Source: Diphasiastrum complanatum (taxonomy: Eukaryota; Streptophyta; Lycopodiopsida; Lycopodiales; Lycopodiaceae). From it: a DNA stretch of 64,000 nt. The notes beneath the pieces were generated by a model. It was not told where the DNA came from. It did not search any database and was given only the letters and a program-made list of their open reading frames with translations. Each line of letters opens with the position of its first letter. The first letter of the stretch is position 1. Below, one piece after another: positions 46,801-59,669 of this stretch. Where the stretch lies: positions 15,132,393 through 15,196,392 of the forward strand of contig CM055106.1 of NCBI GenBank assembly GCA_029204225.1, given 5' to 3'. The position numbers were made by a program, and so were the translations under genes.

Positions 46801-49800
46801 TCTTCCTGCAAAACAATAAGAAGAGGTATCTCATCTTAAGAACCATGTTGCATGCATATATCTTGCGCACGATTTGATGCAAACGACTTCTCACGAGATT
46901 CTTCTTGCTTTGCATCCTGCAAACAAATAACTTGTGAAGCCACTTCAACAAGCAACATTTCAGCTTCTGAGTATCCTTCTGAAGTTTGTGTGTCCTCGGG
47001 ATAGATGGTAGCATTGTCATTGTCATTACATTCAGAATGCGTGCAAGCAACCAACGGTTTGCACAAACACTCCTCTTGAGTGTGTCCTTCTTTCCTGCAA
47101 TGGTCACAAATATCATTCAATTCTGTCCATCTTTCGGAGTAAGTCTTTGGCTGAGGTAGAGATCCATTGACAACGGATCAAAATCCTTCTTGCTTCAATG
47201 CTTTAAGCTTCCACATAGGATAGCTCCTTTTGCATTCCAAGAAGATAAACCTGTTTCCTGCATTCATGGCTTCTGCACAAATTGAACTAGGATTTTTTTA
47301 GCAATGCTAATCACAAGGCCTACTTGAATTAGACACTGCTTTGGCAATCTATGCTTGAATAGAGCCAACCTGGCTCTGATACCACTGTTGTAGAATGAAT
47401 GATGCTGGGAAATAGACATGCAAGAAGATTTGAGCAACATGCAAGCTCATGCAACAACATGCAAGAGCATGCACTGATCATGCAAGGTTTAGGAAAAAAC
47501 CAGCAAGCTGTTGATCATAGATTTGATTCTAATGCAATCTGTGTGAATTCTACTCTATGCCTATCAGATGAATTAAGGAAAGAAATATTTCTATTTGCTG
47601 GCCACTACAATTGATAGTGTCAGATCTGGAAAAACCAGATTCAGATTCACTTCTAATTGCTTCTAATCATAAGGAATGACAGTGCCTATGCAATAGAAAC
47701 CTTATGCAATTGATCTCATCTAATTCTGACAATTCATTAAGAAGAAATGAAGGATCAGGCAAATCTGGACCAGCGCCTAATCAGAAATGAATGATGGCGG
47801 TTCTGGTCATGGAAACAGTTTGATTGAAGGTAGAAAGGATAGGAATAGTAGCGCTCTCCACCAAGGATCAGTTTGCAACTATCCTCATCAAAATCTGATG
47901 AGAAAAGAGGGAGAAACTTGTGAAAACACGAGAGCTTGAGCTTTATTAATGTGTTTTCCATGCCAAAAAGCATATAAGACCAATAAGAGTACATGTCAAG
48001 TATGTGGTAATCATGGGAGCATATATAAACGTCTCCAAGAAAGAAAACTATGCATAAAAAATGAACAATATAACTGTAAATTACAAACTATCCATAAGTG
48101 GGAGCAATAATAGCTGCTAAGAATAGAGTCATATCCTCTAGCACTACTGCTGAAAAAGGATGTGATACGAGCTGTAGCAGGAGGTAATATGGATTGGCGC
48201 TGTCGTTGTCTAGGAGGATGAAAATTGTGTGCTCTCTTAACAGGGCGGGTAGTGCGAGCTGCCACATGACTGTGAGTGATACACTGTCTCTAATATCTGT
48301 GAGGTGGTGAAGGGGTGACGATGGTGTCAAAATGTCTGCACTTACTCGGGGCATCCCGAATAGACTTACGAAAGCAGAATTTCTCCAACTGGACCAGGGA
48401 AGAATGACCCGTCCCGAGTCTAGAAGTAGCCGCCTGTCTCATACTGAAAGTAGGACCAGTGAAGAGCACGCCAAGGTAAGTATATGAAGAAACCACCTCT
48501 AGAGGCTGTCCATCAAAGGTAAGCTCCTGATGTTGCATGAAAGCTCGAGAGGTATTGAAGACCATGATTTTGGTCTTCGAGAGATTCACCCCTAAACCCC
48601 ACTGGGTACAAAAGGTGTGTAAGCAATTCAGCTGTCTCTGTAATCCCTCTCTGGTATGAGAGACTAATACCACATCATCCGCATAGAGAAGGATAGCGTG
48701 AATGTCACCAAGCCTACAACCGTTCCCGCCACACTGAGAGATGACCCGCTCCAGCTCATCAATGTATAGTCCAAAAAGAACTGGTGAAAGAGAGCATCCC
48801 TACTTAACCTCAATAGTACTCTGGATCTGCTTAGAAATGCCGCTACTATGACGAAAGCAACCCAAAACCCTCTCATAGAGAGCCATGACAACTAGAATAT
48901 TATCCGTCAAAACCCAGGTCGCGGAGTCTCTAGATAAGCAGAGAGCGTGGGACAAAGTCAAAGGCTTTCCTGAAGTCTACAAAACAACAATAAACCTTTT
49001 CCTTCCTGTGCCTAGCTTTCTCAATGAGAGCTCGAAGTGTAAAGATATGATCAGTAGTGGAGTAATGAGCGCGGAATGCTGCCTGGCCCAATGCATGCAA
49101 TCTCTTGGACTCTGCCTTTGAGCTAACTATAGACTGAAGGATGGTGCCATATAACTTCGCGAGAACATGCCCAATCATGATAGTGAGGTAATTACCAAGT
49201 AACATGGGATCACCATTTTTATGGATAGGATGTATGATGTTGGTGCACCAAGAAGATGGGAAGCCTTCATCAACAACATGGTTGAGGAGAGTGGATAGTG
49301 TGGGGGCAAGATCTTCAATGTCTCTAGTTGGATGGGTTTTCAGTTTTTTGATTGCTAACCGGACCAAATCAGAGGTGAAGAGAGTGAAGTCTGAAGGTCG
49401 AGGAGAGATGGAAATGGGCGTATTAGTGGATATAGTGTAAAGCTGGGTAGCATAGTTAGTCCAGGTATGTAGGTCGTCCAGGAGAGGGGGTGGAGCACGG
49501 GGGATAAACTCAGGCCAAAAGGCACCAGATGAGGAGCTGAAAAGGAGGTTCACAAGGCAGCTTCTTTCAGAGTCATCATAGGCACGTTTTTTGCGGCGAA
49601 GTGTGCGGTTGTATAATTGCCGTGAGGAGCTGAGGAGATGGGGGGGCATGGAAACCAGCATGTGTGACAGTGTGGTGAAGGGAGCGGCATTCCGTGTCAT
49701 ACCATGGTGGATGGAAAGGTCGAGGTGATCGCGGATGAGCTAGTTTGTTGTTGTGAGGTTTAGATGGAAAGGCCAAAGCTGCAGCAGTATGAAGAGAAGT

Positions 49801-50200
49801 GGTGACGAAGGCAGCCTGAGACTCCAGTGGTTGGTTGTGTGGAAAAGAGTGAAGTAAGGAGGCAAGGGATTCTTTGGAGAGCGGTATGTAGAGGGGGTGG
49901 AAAGTGTATTTGGGTGCATGGGGTAGTGTGGATTGTGGTGGAGGTGGCAGTGATGGAAGGTGGCCAATAGTGAAGGAAAAGAATGAATGATCTTGAAGGC
50001 ACCCATAGGTGCATAAGACAGATACATATGTACAAAGATGCATGGAAGCATTGTCAATGTGCAGAAGAAAGCAGGGATGCCCACAACCCGGGCCAGGTGA
50101 AGAAGAGAGATCAAGTAAAATAGGCCCGAAGTGTCCGTTGAATGGTACATCGAGATGAAGGCTGTATTGGCTATCTGCAACCGTGACAGGTTTTCTTCCG

Positions 50201-50273
<73 letters not shown>

Positions 50274-51603
50274 AGAAGAAGAAGAAGAAGAAGAAGAAGA
50301 AGAAGAAGAAGAAGAAGAAGAAGCGTTATTAATGTCTTTATGCCAAAGGGCGTATAAGACGAACAAGTACATCAGATAAAGTGGAGCCAAGGTGGAGCAA
50401 TTCCGTCAAACAACATAACTAAAACCAAAACTAACTTAGAAGAGATAATGTCTAGGATTATAATGTACGAAGACCATTTACAGATTCAACTGGCATCTCT
50501 TCAGTGCTCTAACTCTCTCACTAACTTTGAACAATCTCAAATATCTCATTATTAGCAACAGGTTTAATATCTACAAAGCGAATGATACCATCCCTATAGA
50601 TCAACCAATTTCCATTCGTTAGAGCCTCCTGTTTTGCTTTTTTCCGTTCTTGAACCTGAATGAAAGAAAGGTCTTCATCCAGGTATATCGTGGTGCCCCG
50701 CAGAGTAGATCTCTTCCCTAGCACTTCATGACGACAGTTGCAGATGCAAAGCGTATGACAAGAGTACCTGGATCTTTGTTAGGCCGCCATGCAGTATCCA
50801 TATCTTTGTGGTGGTGTTGAAGACTCTCTTCAAGAAACTTTTTAGCTTCACCAACAACATCATGGGAGTTCGTAATACTTCTGACTCAGACATTAAGAGC
50901 CTTTTGCTCTCGCAAACGGCTCTCGGTGAACGTAGCTGAGATAAATGAAGGTGGAGGTGGTAGAATAGCAGTATTAGGACCTTCAAGCACATCTGCCCAG
51001 GATCGGACAACGGTATGATGCTGTTTTGCTTGACTTTCAAGCTGCTGGATCTTAGCTGAAGTAGTCGAATGAGAGGAAGCTTTGATTTTGATAGCTGCAA
51101 CTTCTTTCTAGAGATCATCGATAGAAGAATCTAGTTTCTGAAGATGAGATTGAACATCTTGGATCATAGCTTCAAGAGAAAGAAGTTTTTTTCGATGGTC
51201 GTTGAGATATTCATAGGAATGTAATTGATCTGCACGAATGACGAAGATCATAAAAGTTGGAGGAAGAAGTGATTCCTCTTCTAGGGTATTCGGGGTCAAA
51301 GGATCGGCTATAATGGATTCACTATTAACAAGAATAGGATCTGACGGAGAGATAGGGATTGCAACTGAAATAGAAGGTGAAGGTGAAGGGAACTGGAGAT
51401 GGAGGTGGCTTCCGGACTAGCAGGGCGCGGTGGAGAATGGGGGGAGTTGTCTCCCCCCCTCTTGCGTGGAGCCATGTGGAACTGGTAGATGGAGCGCTGG
51501 AAGTGCGCTCAGATCTTTACAAATGGAAAATAGGAAGATGGAGCCACTAGGCAACAATGCAAGGAGGTCCGCTGGACAAAGTACATTAGCAATCCGCTGT
51601 GGG

Positions 51604-51651
<48 letters not shown>

Positions 51652-52718
51652 TAGCTCTTGGTATGAAGCAAAGTTCCCTTTGGGAGTTGATTCTAGTTAG
51701 ATGCCAATAAATGTTTGACGACCATAGGGTCTTTCAAATATGTAGTAGATCTTATATTGGAGTTGAAGCTTTGGAAATGCATTTGGTCACAATGATGATT
51801 GAGATATCGTCAGGAATCAGTCTGTTGGCAGTTGAAAAGGTTGGGGGGAGTTTGGACTAGAAGTAAAAGGACAATGATTAACAAACATAACGGCAAAGAT
51901 GCTCCACAAGTTTGAAAGCAAAATGATGAGAATTGATGGACATGACGGTGGAAAGGTTTAGAAGTTTTGCTTCGAGGGTCATGAATTACTTTGTTTGAAG
52001 TAAATTCTTAGGAAGAAGCAAACAAATGATGCTTTGCGTTGATGCATTCAAAGGAAGTAATATGGTGGATGACTATGACATTTAAAGCACAACTAGCATT
52101 ACATGGAAGAAATTTGAGAAATGGATATAAGAGCACTTTCTTCCACGAAACTCTAAGAGAGATATGCTAGTATAGTGGGATGAGGAGAAATATTTGAAGC
52201 ACTTTATAATTTTTTACGTTTTTATTAAACTTAGCCATTTCCATAAAGTATGGGCAAGAGAACTTAAGGAATTACTGATGTTTCAAATTAGGATCCCATT
52301 AAGTCCTATTTAAATTTCGCCATTCCTAACATGCTTGATGTTCAATTAGATTGTATTGTATCTCTTTCAGTTTTCTCTTTGTAGAAGAACCTACTCATAT
52401 AGATATGCATTTGAATAAGAGATTGCAGTGAAATTTTATGAGTAAAGTAGACCATGCCTACTTAGCCTAGGCATCACATTTCAGACATGCACTAGTCTTG
52501 TAGAAGAAAATCTTTTAAAAACATGTTCATGGTTAGTTCTTATGGTTTATGGTGCAATTTGAGCTTCTTGAGAATTTGTGTCAAGGCTGCAAGGCATGCA
52601 ATCAGTACAAGCATTCCAAAGATTTCCATTGGGGATCAGAGGTCCCACTAACTTCTAAGGTTTTCCTTTCGTCAAACATCACATTTTGAGGAAGGATGCT
52701 TCACTCTTGTGAGTTTGG

Positions 52719-52763
<45 letters not shown>

Positions 52764-55700
52764 GAGAATTGGTTCTGTAGGTTTTGTGCAGTAAAGACGT
52801 CACGTGCACCTCCACCTCCAGATCCCGATGAACCTTTGAATGTTTCAGAAGCCATAGCAGCTTGGGGTCTTGATTATGTCGTTCTTACAAGCGTTGACCG
52901 AGATGATCTACTTGATCAAGGAAGCAATCATTTTGCAGAAACAATAAAAAGGTTGAAATTGAAGAAGCCACAAATGCTTGTAGAGGCATTAGGTATGCAA
53001 AAGCTTATGGTATAGCTTTCTTATTTTCTGCTCTGAGTTCAGGCTATTTTGTTGAGTTTTACTTGTGGTTGTTACAATGCTATCAATTTCCAATTACATG
53101 CAAAAATAAAAGATGTAATTTTAATTTATGTTTGCTAATCGAATCTACCTGTTAGGGTATCTTGGGTTTGCATAGTCTTGTTTGCATTCCTTACACATCT
53201 GATTCATATTTTAATAGCTGTTATCATTCAACGTATATGCAAATGTTTGTTGCTACTATGAGATAGGAATAACTTTCAAGTGTAAGGTATATATTGGGAG
53301 GGAAGCGCACTATCACAATTGGTTCTAGCTTTCAACCTTTACAATCTACAGTCATTGTCAGAAGTATCATAGACGCTTTTCGACGTATCATCAGAGTATT
53401 GGAGTCTAATGCTCAATTCTTAGTTAGGAGTGTATCAATCATATTAACACTCACACACACACCAATGATGACCGGATTGAGAGATTGCTAAGCATGAGAA
53501 AGTGAGAAGAAGAGCTGAAACTTGCTACAAAAAATCCATTGAGGTGGGCATTGGTGGTCCTCCTTGGATAATATTTTCCTAGATCTATCTCATGTAAAAG
53601 CTATGCTAGAGCAAAAAGCAAATGTCTATATTAAGTAAAAGCCTTGACTAATTGCTAAGACCAAAACAGAGCCTAATTATAACTGTTCTGTGCCCGACTA
53701 CATGCATTGAAGTTTAACTAGACTCATAATTTTAGGAAATAGCATAGGCTTCTAGCACGCAGGCATACTCTAGAAACATTAGGGGTACAGAATAAACATT
53801 ATTCCTAACATTCCCCCTTAATGTTTATTTTGTTATCTATCACTCCTAGAAATCCTCTAAACTTCTCAAGTTCTTTTTAGTAAGTCCCTTAGTAAAAATC
53901 TTTCCACAATAGATAAGCTCAACTTTAAGGCTTTGAAGTTTTTCTTTAATGAAATGTTGTCGTACTTCAATATGCTTTGTCCTGTTGTCATAGAACACTG
54001 TGGGTCCTGGGAACTGTGGGGTGAACTGTACCACGGTTCATGAATCATGGTACGGTTCATGTAATTAATTAATTAATTTTTTTGGCCTTTTCCTCACAAA
54101 ACCTATGGTAAAAACAAAAAAAAAAGATTAATTAATTAATTAATTCACGGTTCACCACGGTTCTTGGTCGAAAACTTTATGAACCGTACGGTTCCAAGAA
54201 CCGTGGTGAACCGTCCACGGTTCATGGGAACTATGCCTGTTGTGAAAAACCGGATTCTCTGCCAACTTGATGCAATTTTGGTTATCACATTGAAGTATTT
54301 TAGGTGTTTCTTGTACCATATGAAGATCATGTAGAATTCTTTGTAACCAAATTGCCTCACATGCTGCACTCGTAGTAGCTCGGCACTCTATTTCTGTAGA
54401 CGATAATGCAATCGTAGGCTGCGAACTCCAAGATATTGAACTTGATCCAAGATTAAAGACATGCAGTAGTAGATCTTCGATCTTCCGCATCTCCAGCCCA
54501 ATTTGCATCTACATATTCTTGTAATTGCAAAACATTTTGCATCCTTGCTCAGGATTGTTCTGCTTAAGCTTGTGAGCAGAATTGGAGCACTTAGTCTCTT
54601 ATGCACACAAAGAGGCTCAACATTCCCCAACTGAACATGGTGGTTTATTGCACCGCCAACCTGAGGCTAGTCAGGCACATGCAAAGAGATGGTACACCTA
54701 GGCAGGTGAATCCCAAGGAGTGCCTTAGATCTATGGACACTGCAGCGGGCCATGCACACACAAAGGCTGCGGCTAATAATGAGATCTTTTCGTATTTTCA
54801 TCGGGAGCTGGCACATCATAATAGGAGGCAGCGCAAGACCACTAGATCCATGGCTAGGGCAGATGCAGAGGATGCAGGAGAGGAGGGTGGGGATGACGCT
54901 GAGGGGGAATTGGATGATGATGAGGATGAGGAGGATGAGGCCTTGGATGATGAGATGGGAGATGGACATTGGAGATGATGTGCGGTGGGTTGATCTCGAT
55001 GCCTAGACGCAGGCCGAGCCTGCATCACCTGTACGCAGAGGGGGGGGTAGGCGTAGGGTATGCCTGATAATGATTTTCCAACTCACGTGAGAGCAACGAT
55101 CTTCCACTTTCAATCTTGTAAAACAGACCTGCTACACTTGCTACTTGAAAACATAATGATTGCTTCCTAGCAATCCGAGCATGCGCGCTTCCTTGCACGT
55201 GTAGTTTCTTAAGCGAGTCTTCCTCAGCCTCTGTGGACCTGCAGCAGAGCAACAATCTGCAACTTTGAAGCTACTCACAATGACACTGTAGCTACAATAC
55301 TTCAAACAGTCATGCAGTGATCAACCTCCCTCATTTGTGTAGAATCAACTAGCCTTTTTATCAGCAATCCCCTGCAAATATCCTTCTGTGGTCTGAACAA
55401 AAAGAAGGATCAAACGATCTGATCTTCTCCAGGGACTTTTCTTGTAGGAATTTAGTTGTCCAGTGAATAAAAAAGATCCAGATCCCACAATGCTCCAGCA
55501 AGATTAGCAAACAGCTAGAGATCACCTTATATCCAACTAGTTTCCAACAAACTCTCAGCAGCACACTTCACCTGTCCTGTTGCGATCTGCTCCTAGTAGC
55601 AAACTTCTGATCTGTAGTGAACTTTCTGGCAACAAGAATCTCCAATAGTAGCAACAATCTTCAAGTAGCAATCTAACTCCAGCAGTGATCCCTTAGCAGT

Positions 55701-58700
55701 AGCGATCCCTCAGCAGTAGCTCTGTAGTGACTGATTCCAGCAATAAATGATCTTCTGGTTCAGCGAATCTTCTCAACAGTTGCCTTCCAACAGCATCCCT
55801 GTCCTTGCAGCAGACAGCTCACTCAGCCTCTTAGCTGACCAGTAGCAACTCACTGACTTTCACATCTGAACCTTGCGCTCTGATAGCATATTGAAATTTA
55901 ATGCTCAATTCCTAGCTAGGAGTGTACTAATCCTACTAGCATTCACAGACACCAATGAACACCAGATCAAGAGATTACTAAGCATTAGATAATGAAAATA
56001 AGAGCTGAAACTTGCCACAAATTCCATGGAGGTGGGAGCTTGTCCTTATATAAAATTTCCCTAGATCTATCTTAAGTAAAAGCTACGTTACAGGAAAAAA
56101 CAAATGTCCTTTCTAAAACCAAAAACAGAGCCTAGTTATAGCCCTTCTGTGCTCCACTACATGCATATAATTTTAACTAGACTAAGAACTTTAAAAAATA
56201 TTATAGCTCCTAAGATAGCACGATGGCCTAGAAACATTAGGGGTACAAAATTAACGTTGTCTCTAACACAGAGAGGCCTTGTATAGTTGTCACTGGCATC
56301 TTTGACCAAGGAAGGGACATGTCTATTTGAGAAGTTGTAAAATCTTTTGGAAGGTACATGTTATATGCAGCCCAAAGAATTTGGCTTTTAGACTCAAGAC
56401 TCTGATCATTGACATAGTTAAGCTTCCAGATTGCTATACAAAGGAAATAAGTTTTAAATTCTGACATTTATTTCTTCTCTGGCTTTGATATGAATATATC
56501 AACTTCTCAAGTGCTAGCTTTATCATGTGATCATCTTTCAACCGGCATAGCTGAGACAGATTGAGTGTTCTTTCATGTTACATCTTCGAAGTAGAGTGAA
56601 AATTCTTTTACTGTTCGATCGTCGGGACAGTTTTACAATCTGCAAAAGTTTGTACTTGAGCATAGTTCTTGCAATGTGTTCAAGAAGCCCTTCTTTTCCT
56701 TGTTTATTTCAGAATAAAGGGTCATTGGCAGTTGTAGGATTTCGTTCTTGCTTCTTGTTTATATGTGATTGTTCAGTTTTCATTCTGTCTGTATGAAGAA
56801 GTGGCTATACAAGCCCCTTAGGTAGGTTATATGCCCAATATGCAATTGTTACTTGGTGACTGGGTGTAGTATGTCAATAATGGGTCTTTGCACGTTTTTT
56901 TCATCTTCGTTTCTTTGCTTATACTTTGGCGTAACATGTCTTGCAGTTCCAGACTTTCGTGGGGATCAGCAATGTGTGGAACGTGTGGCTACTTCAGGGC
57001 TCGATGTCTTTGCACACAACATTGAGACTGTAGAAGATTTACAGACCTTTGTACGTGATCATCGTGCTAACTTCAAGCAATCAATTGATGTTTTGAAGAT
57101 GGCAAAGCTTATTGCTCCTCCTGGCACTTTGACAAAGACATCTATCATGCTTGGATGTGGAGAGACCTCCCTACAAGTCATCAAAACAATGGAAAAAGTC
57201 AGAGAAGCAGGTGTTGATGTAATGACATTTGGTCAGTATATGCGACCTAGTAAGCGGCATATGCCTGTTTCTGAATATGTGACCCCTGGTGCTTTTGAAG
57301 AGTACAGGAAGCTGGGCCTGGAAATGGTGAGGCTTTTGAGAATCTTTTTACCCTTAAGAACACACAAACTTGTTAGAAAATTATTCAGAAGTAAATGTTT
57401 TTGCTCTCCTATTATTTTCTTGGTTAGAAGTATACTGAAGCAGATGGCTTGAATTACTCCTTTGCGGCAATATTTAAGCTGGTTTTGTTGACTAAGAAGT
57501 TTCCATTGTTACCTCCATACTCTTTACTTCTAAAGCTTGAGCTGCTTACCTCAGTACGACATGATGTATGAGTGTGATCCTTACAACATTTGGAGGTTCA
57601 TCCCCTACCGAAAATATTGACATATGCCTCTGTAGACATTTGCCGTCATTTGACTTTCAATCATTTTTACTCAGATGGTCATTTGTCTAGGATGGTCCCT
57701 ATGTTTTTATTAATGGATAAGCTAAGACTGACTGGGCCAGTGAGAAATTGTGAGGACACATACCCTCTTGATCCAAAAGCCCTGATATGGTAGATTTCCT
57801 TAAGGGCCTCCAGTGCAGCAAAGAAGAGTAACTTGCAAACAGTTGAATGATTTGATGCTTTCGAGCTCTTTCAAGAGACTTATTCAGTGGCTCCTTTGTA
57901 GGAGGGCTGCCACCAACACACACACTCACACTCACACACGTGTGCGTGTGATCTGTAGTTTGCTGTCTTTGTTTGTACTCGTGATCTCATTTATTCTTGG
58001 CACTTTAGGTTGGAGCCAATTTTCACTGGTTTTAGTTTCCGTCGTTTTAGGGGTAAACATTTAATTCTTGTTTTGTTGGCTCTCTCTCTCTACAGTGGCC
58101 TCCTTTTCATCTGTTTCCTAGCTGTTGGTTGCCAAGGGTATAAAGTAGTAGAAGCTGGAGACCAGAAATCCACTTTTCCTCAGTATTGAAGTTTCATTGT
58201 CATACTTTTTTGTGGACTTTTTTGGGGATTCGTATGTCACTGATCTTCCTATAGTTGGGCCCCCCCGATGCTCGTTACAAATCTCAGGTCTTGATTTGGT
58301 TAAGTAGGAATTGTTTCTAAATCTCTAGTTTCTCCAAGTTTAAGCACATTGCCTTCTTGGTACTTTTTTGTGTGCTTTCCAGGATCTGATTGTGTCATTG
58401 TTCTTCTTATAGGAGGGCACTTTTATTCCACTTTCCTGGTTGTCCTATGGAAGTTGACTTGTAGATTTTCAAGTTTTTGCTCATTTTTGTCTCTTTATCG
58501 TTTTTAAAGCTTGTTTGGGCCTCACATTACATTTTACAACCCATGATTTAAATGTTTAGAAGTTGACTTACTACTTTCCAAGTTTTGACTCTTTTTGATG
58601 CTTCCATCTTTTTTGAACTTTTATTTTGCCCCTTCTAGAAACTCTTAGCCCATGTCTGAGGAAGAAAATGCTATTTTGTCGGAGAGAATTACTAGGAGTT

Positions 58701-59625
58701 GTGATGATCGTTTTACTCGGTGTTGGAGACAAAGGGATGAGTATCACTTAGTTGGAGGAGAGTTTGATTTGCAGTATTCAGCCTATGATTTTTGATACAT
58801 ACGAGGAGCATTTATGTACAAACTATCTACAGGCACAACTGTTTCATCAGTCTTGCAGTCTTTAGTCTTGCCAATGTTCCATATGTTATGGGCGAACCGT
58901 GCAGTTATGTACCATAATCATAGATAGAGCATCACTCAAGAACAATAGACCATATAAGATGAAACTAATAACATCCTCCAATTAAGAATTCCACTGAAAG
59001 AACATTAAATACGATAGCTAATCCCTTACAAGAAAGAGCAATGAGTCTTCCTTAAAAAACAACTCAAGAAGTCTCAATATGAAAAGCTAACGAACGAATG
59101 AGAGCTACTTATACAATTCTGGAGCGTGAGTTTTAATAAGCAAATTCTTGAAGGATACCTGTTAGGCTGATGTCAGCAGTCGACCACATTTCCTGCCACA
59201 CCTCTTACATTGATCCTATGTATTCATTCTTTTGGCATGCACTGGCTGATCCTAAGCCATAAAACCTGCCCAGAACTCAAAGTACACAGTTAACCATAGT
59301 TTCATTTTCGTGTACTATCATCCTCATTAAAACAATGTACAACTGCAGAAGTTCTAGTTCATTTCATGGCAATGATTCCACTCCTAACTGTGTGCTCTAC
59401 TGATCTACACAGGGAATGCTGTGACTGTTCTTGTGCTTTGTTGCCATTAGAGTCAGCAAAAGCTATGGGCCCACATGTTGTCCGAGCATGGAAACTGATA
59501 CACACCTGAAGGTCGTCAAGTAAGCCCTTTACTATCGGTGACCAAGATGAACATTTCTTGGACTTATTGGAGACCACCTACGAACTGTCTCCACCTATGA
59601 ACTATCTCCCTCTACCAGCAAAGTT

Positions 59626-59669
<44 letters not shown>

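Larger units (their letters stand above)
50199..51649 (-). mobile_element. ORF1-only LINE-derived element (copy C)
   Basis: A compact minus-strand element of about 1.4 kb. It starts at or before a (CT)n leader (51649-51606), contains an ORF1 frame (51475-50521), then 150 bp of 3' tail ending in a stem-loop (50370-50335) and TTAATAACG. It terminates in (CTT)n then (CT)n, 50322-50199. There is no endonuclease or reverse transcriptase sequence between ORF1 and the tail. Copy B at 2731-3205 has the same ORF1-to-tail join, so this structure was amplified as such. Confidence 0.75.
53392..56273 (-). mobile_element. Delimited Copia element in LIP1 intron 2, with target duplication
   Basis: The element spans 53397-56268 (2872 bp), flanked by CAGAG on both sides (53392-53396 and 56269-56273), a 5-bp duplication typical of Copia. 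On the minus strand the 5' LTR runs 56268-55889 (starts TGTTAGAGAC, ends TCAATA). The primer-binding site TGCTATCAGAGC follows at 55888-55877, then a GATC-rich leader. Only the RNase H third of the polyprotein remains (54600-53846). The polypurine tract CATTAAGGGGGAA (53823-53811) and the 3' LTR 53810-53397 (starts TGTTAGGAAT, ends CCAATA) close it. The interior also holds an hAT transposase fragment and a small hAT MITE. Both LTRs contain ACCCCTAATGTTTCTAG and differ in length (380 and 414 bp), so the insertion is old. Confidence 0.85.

Noticed and set aside
50131-50390. Open frames with poly-Glu (+) and poly-Ser (-) of 82 and 216 residues
   Set aside because: They are translations of the GA/GAA microsatellite and flanking LINE sequence with no independent coding signal.
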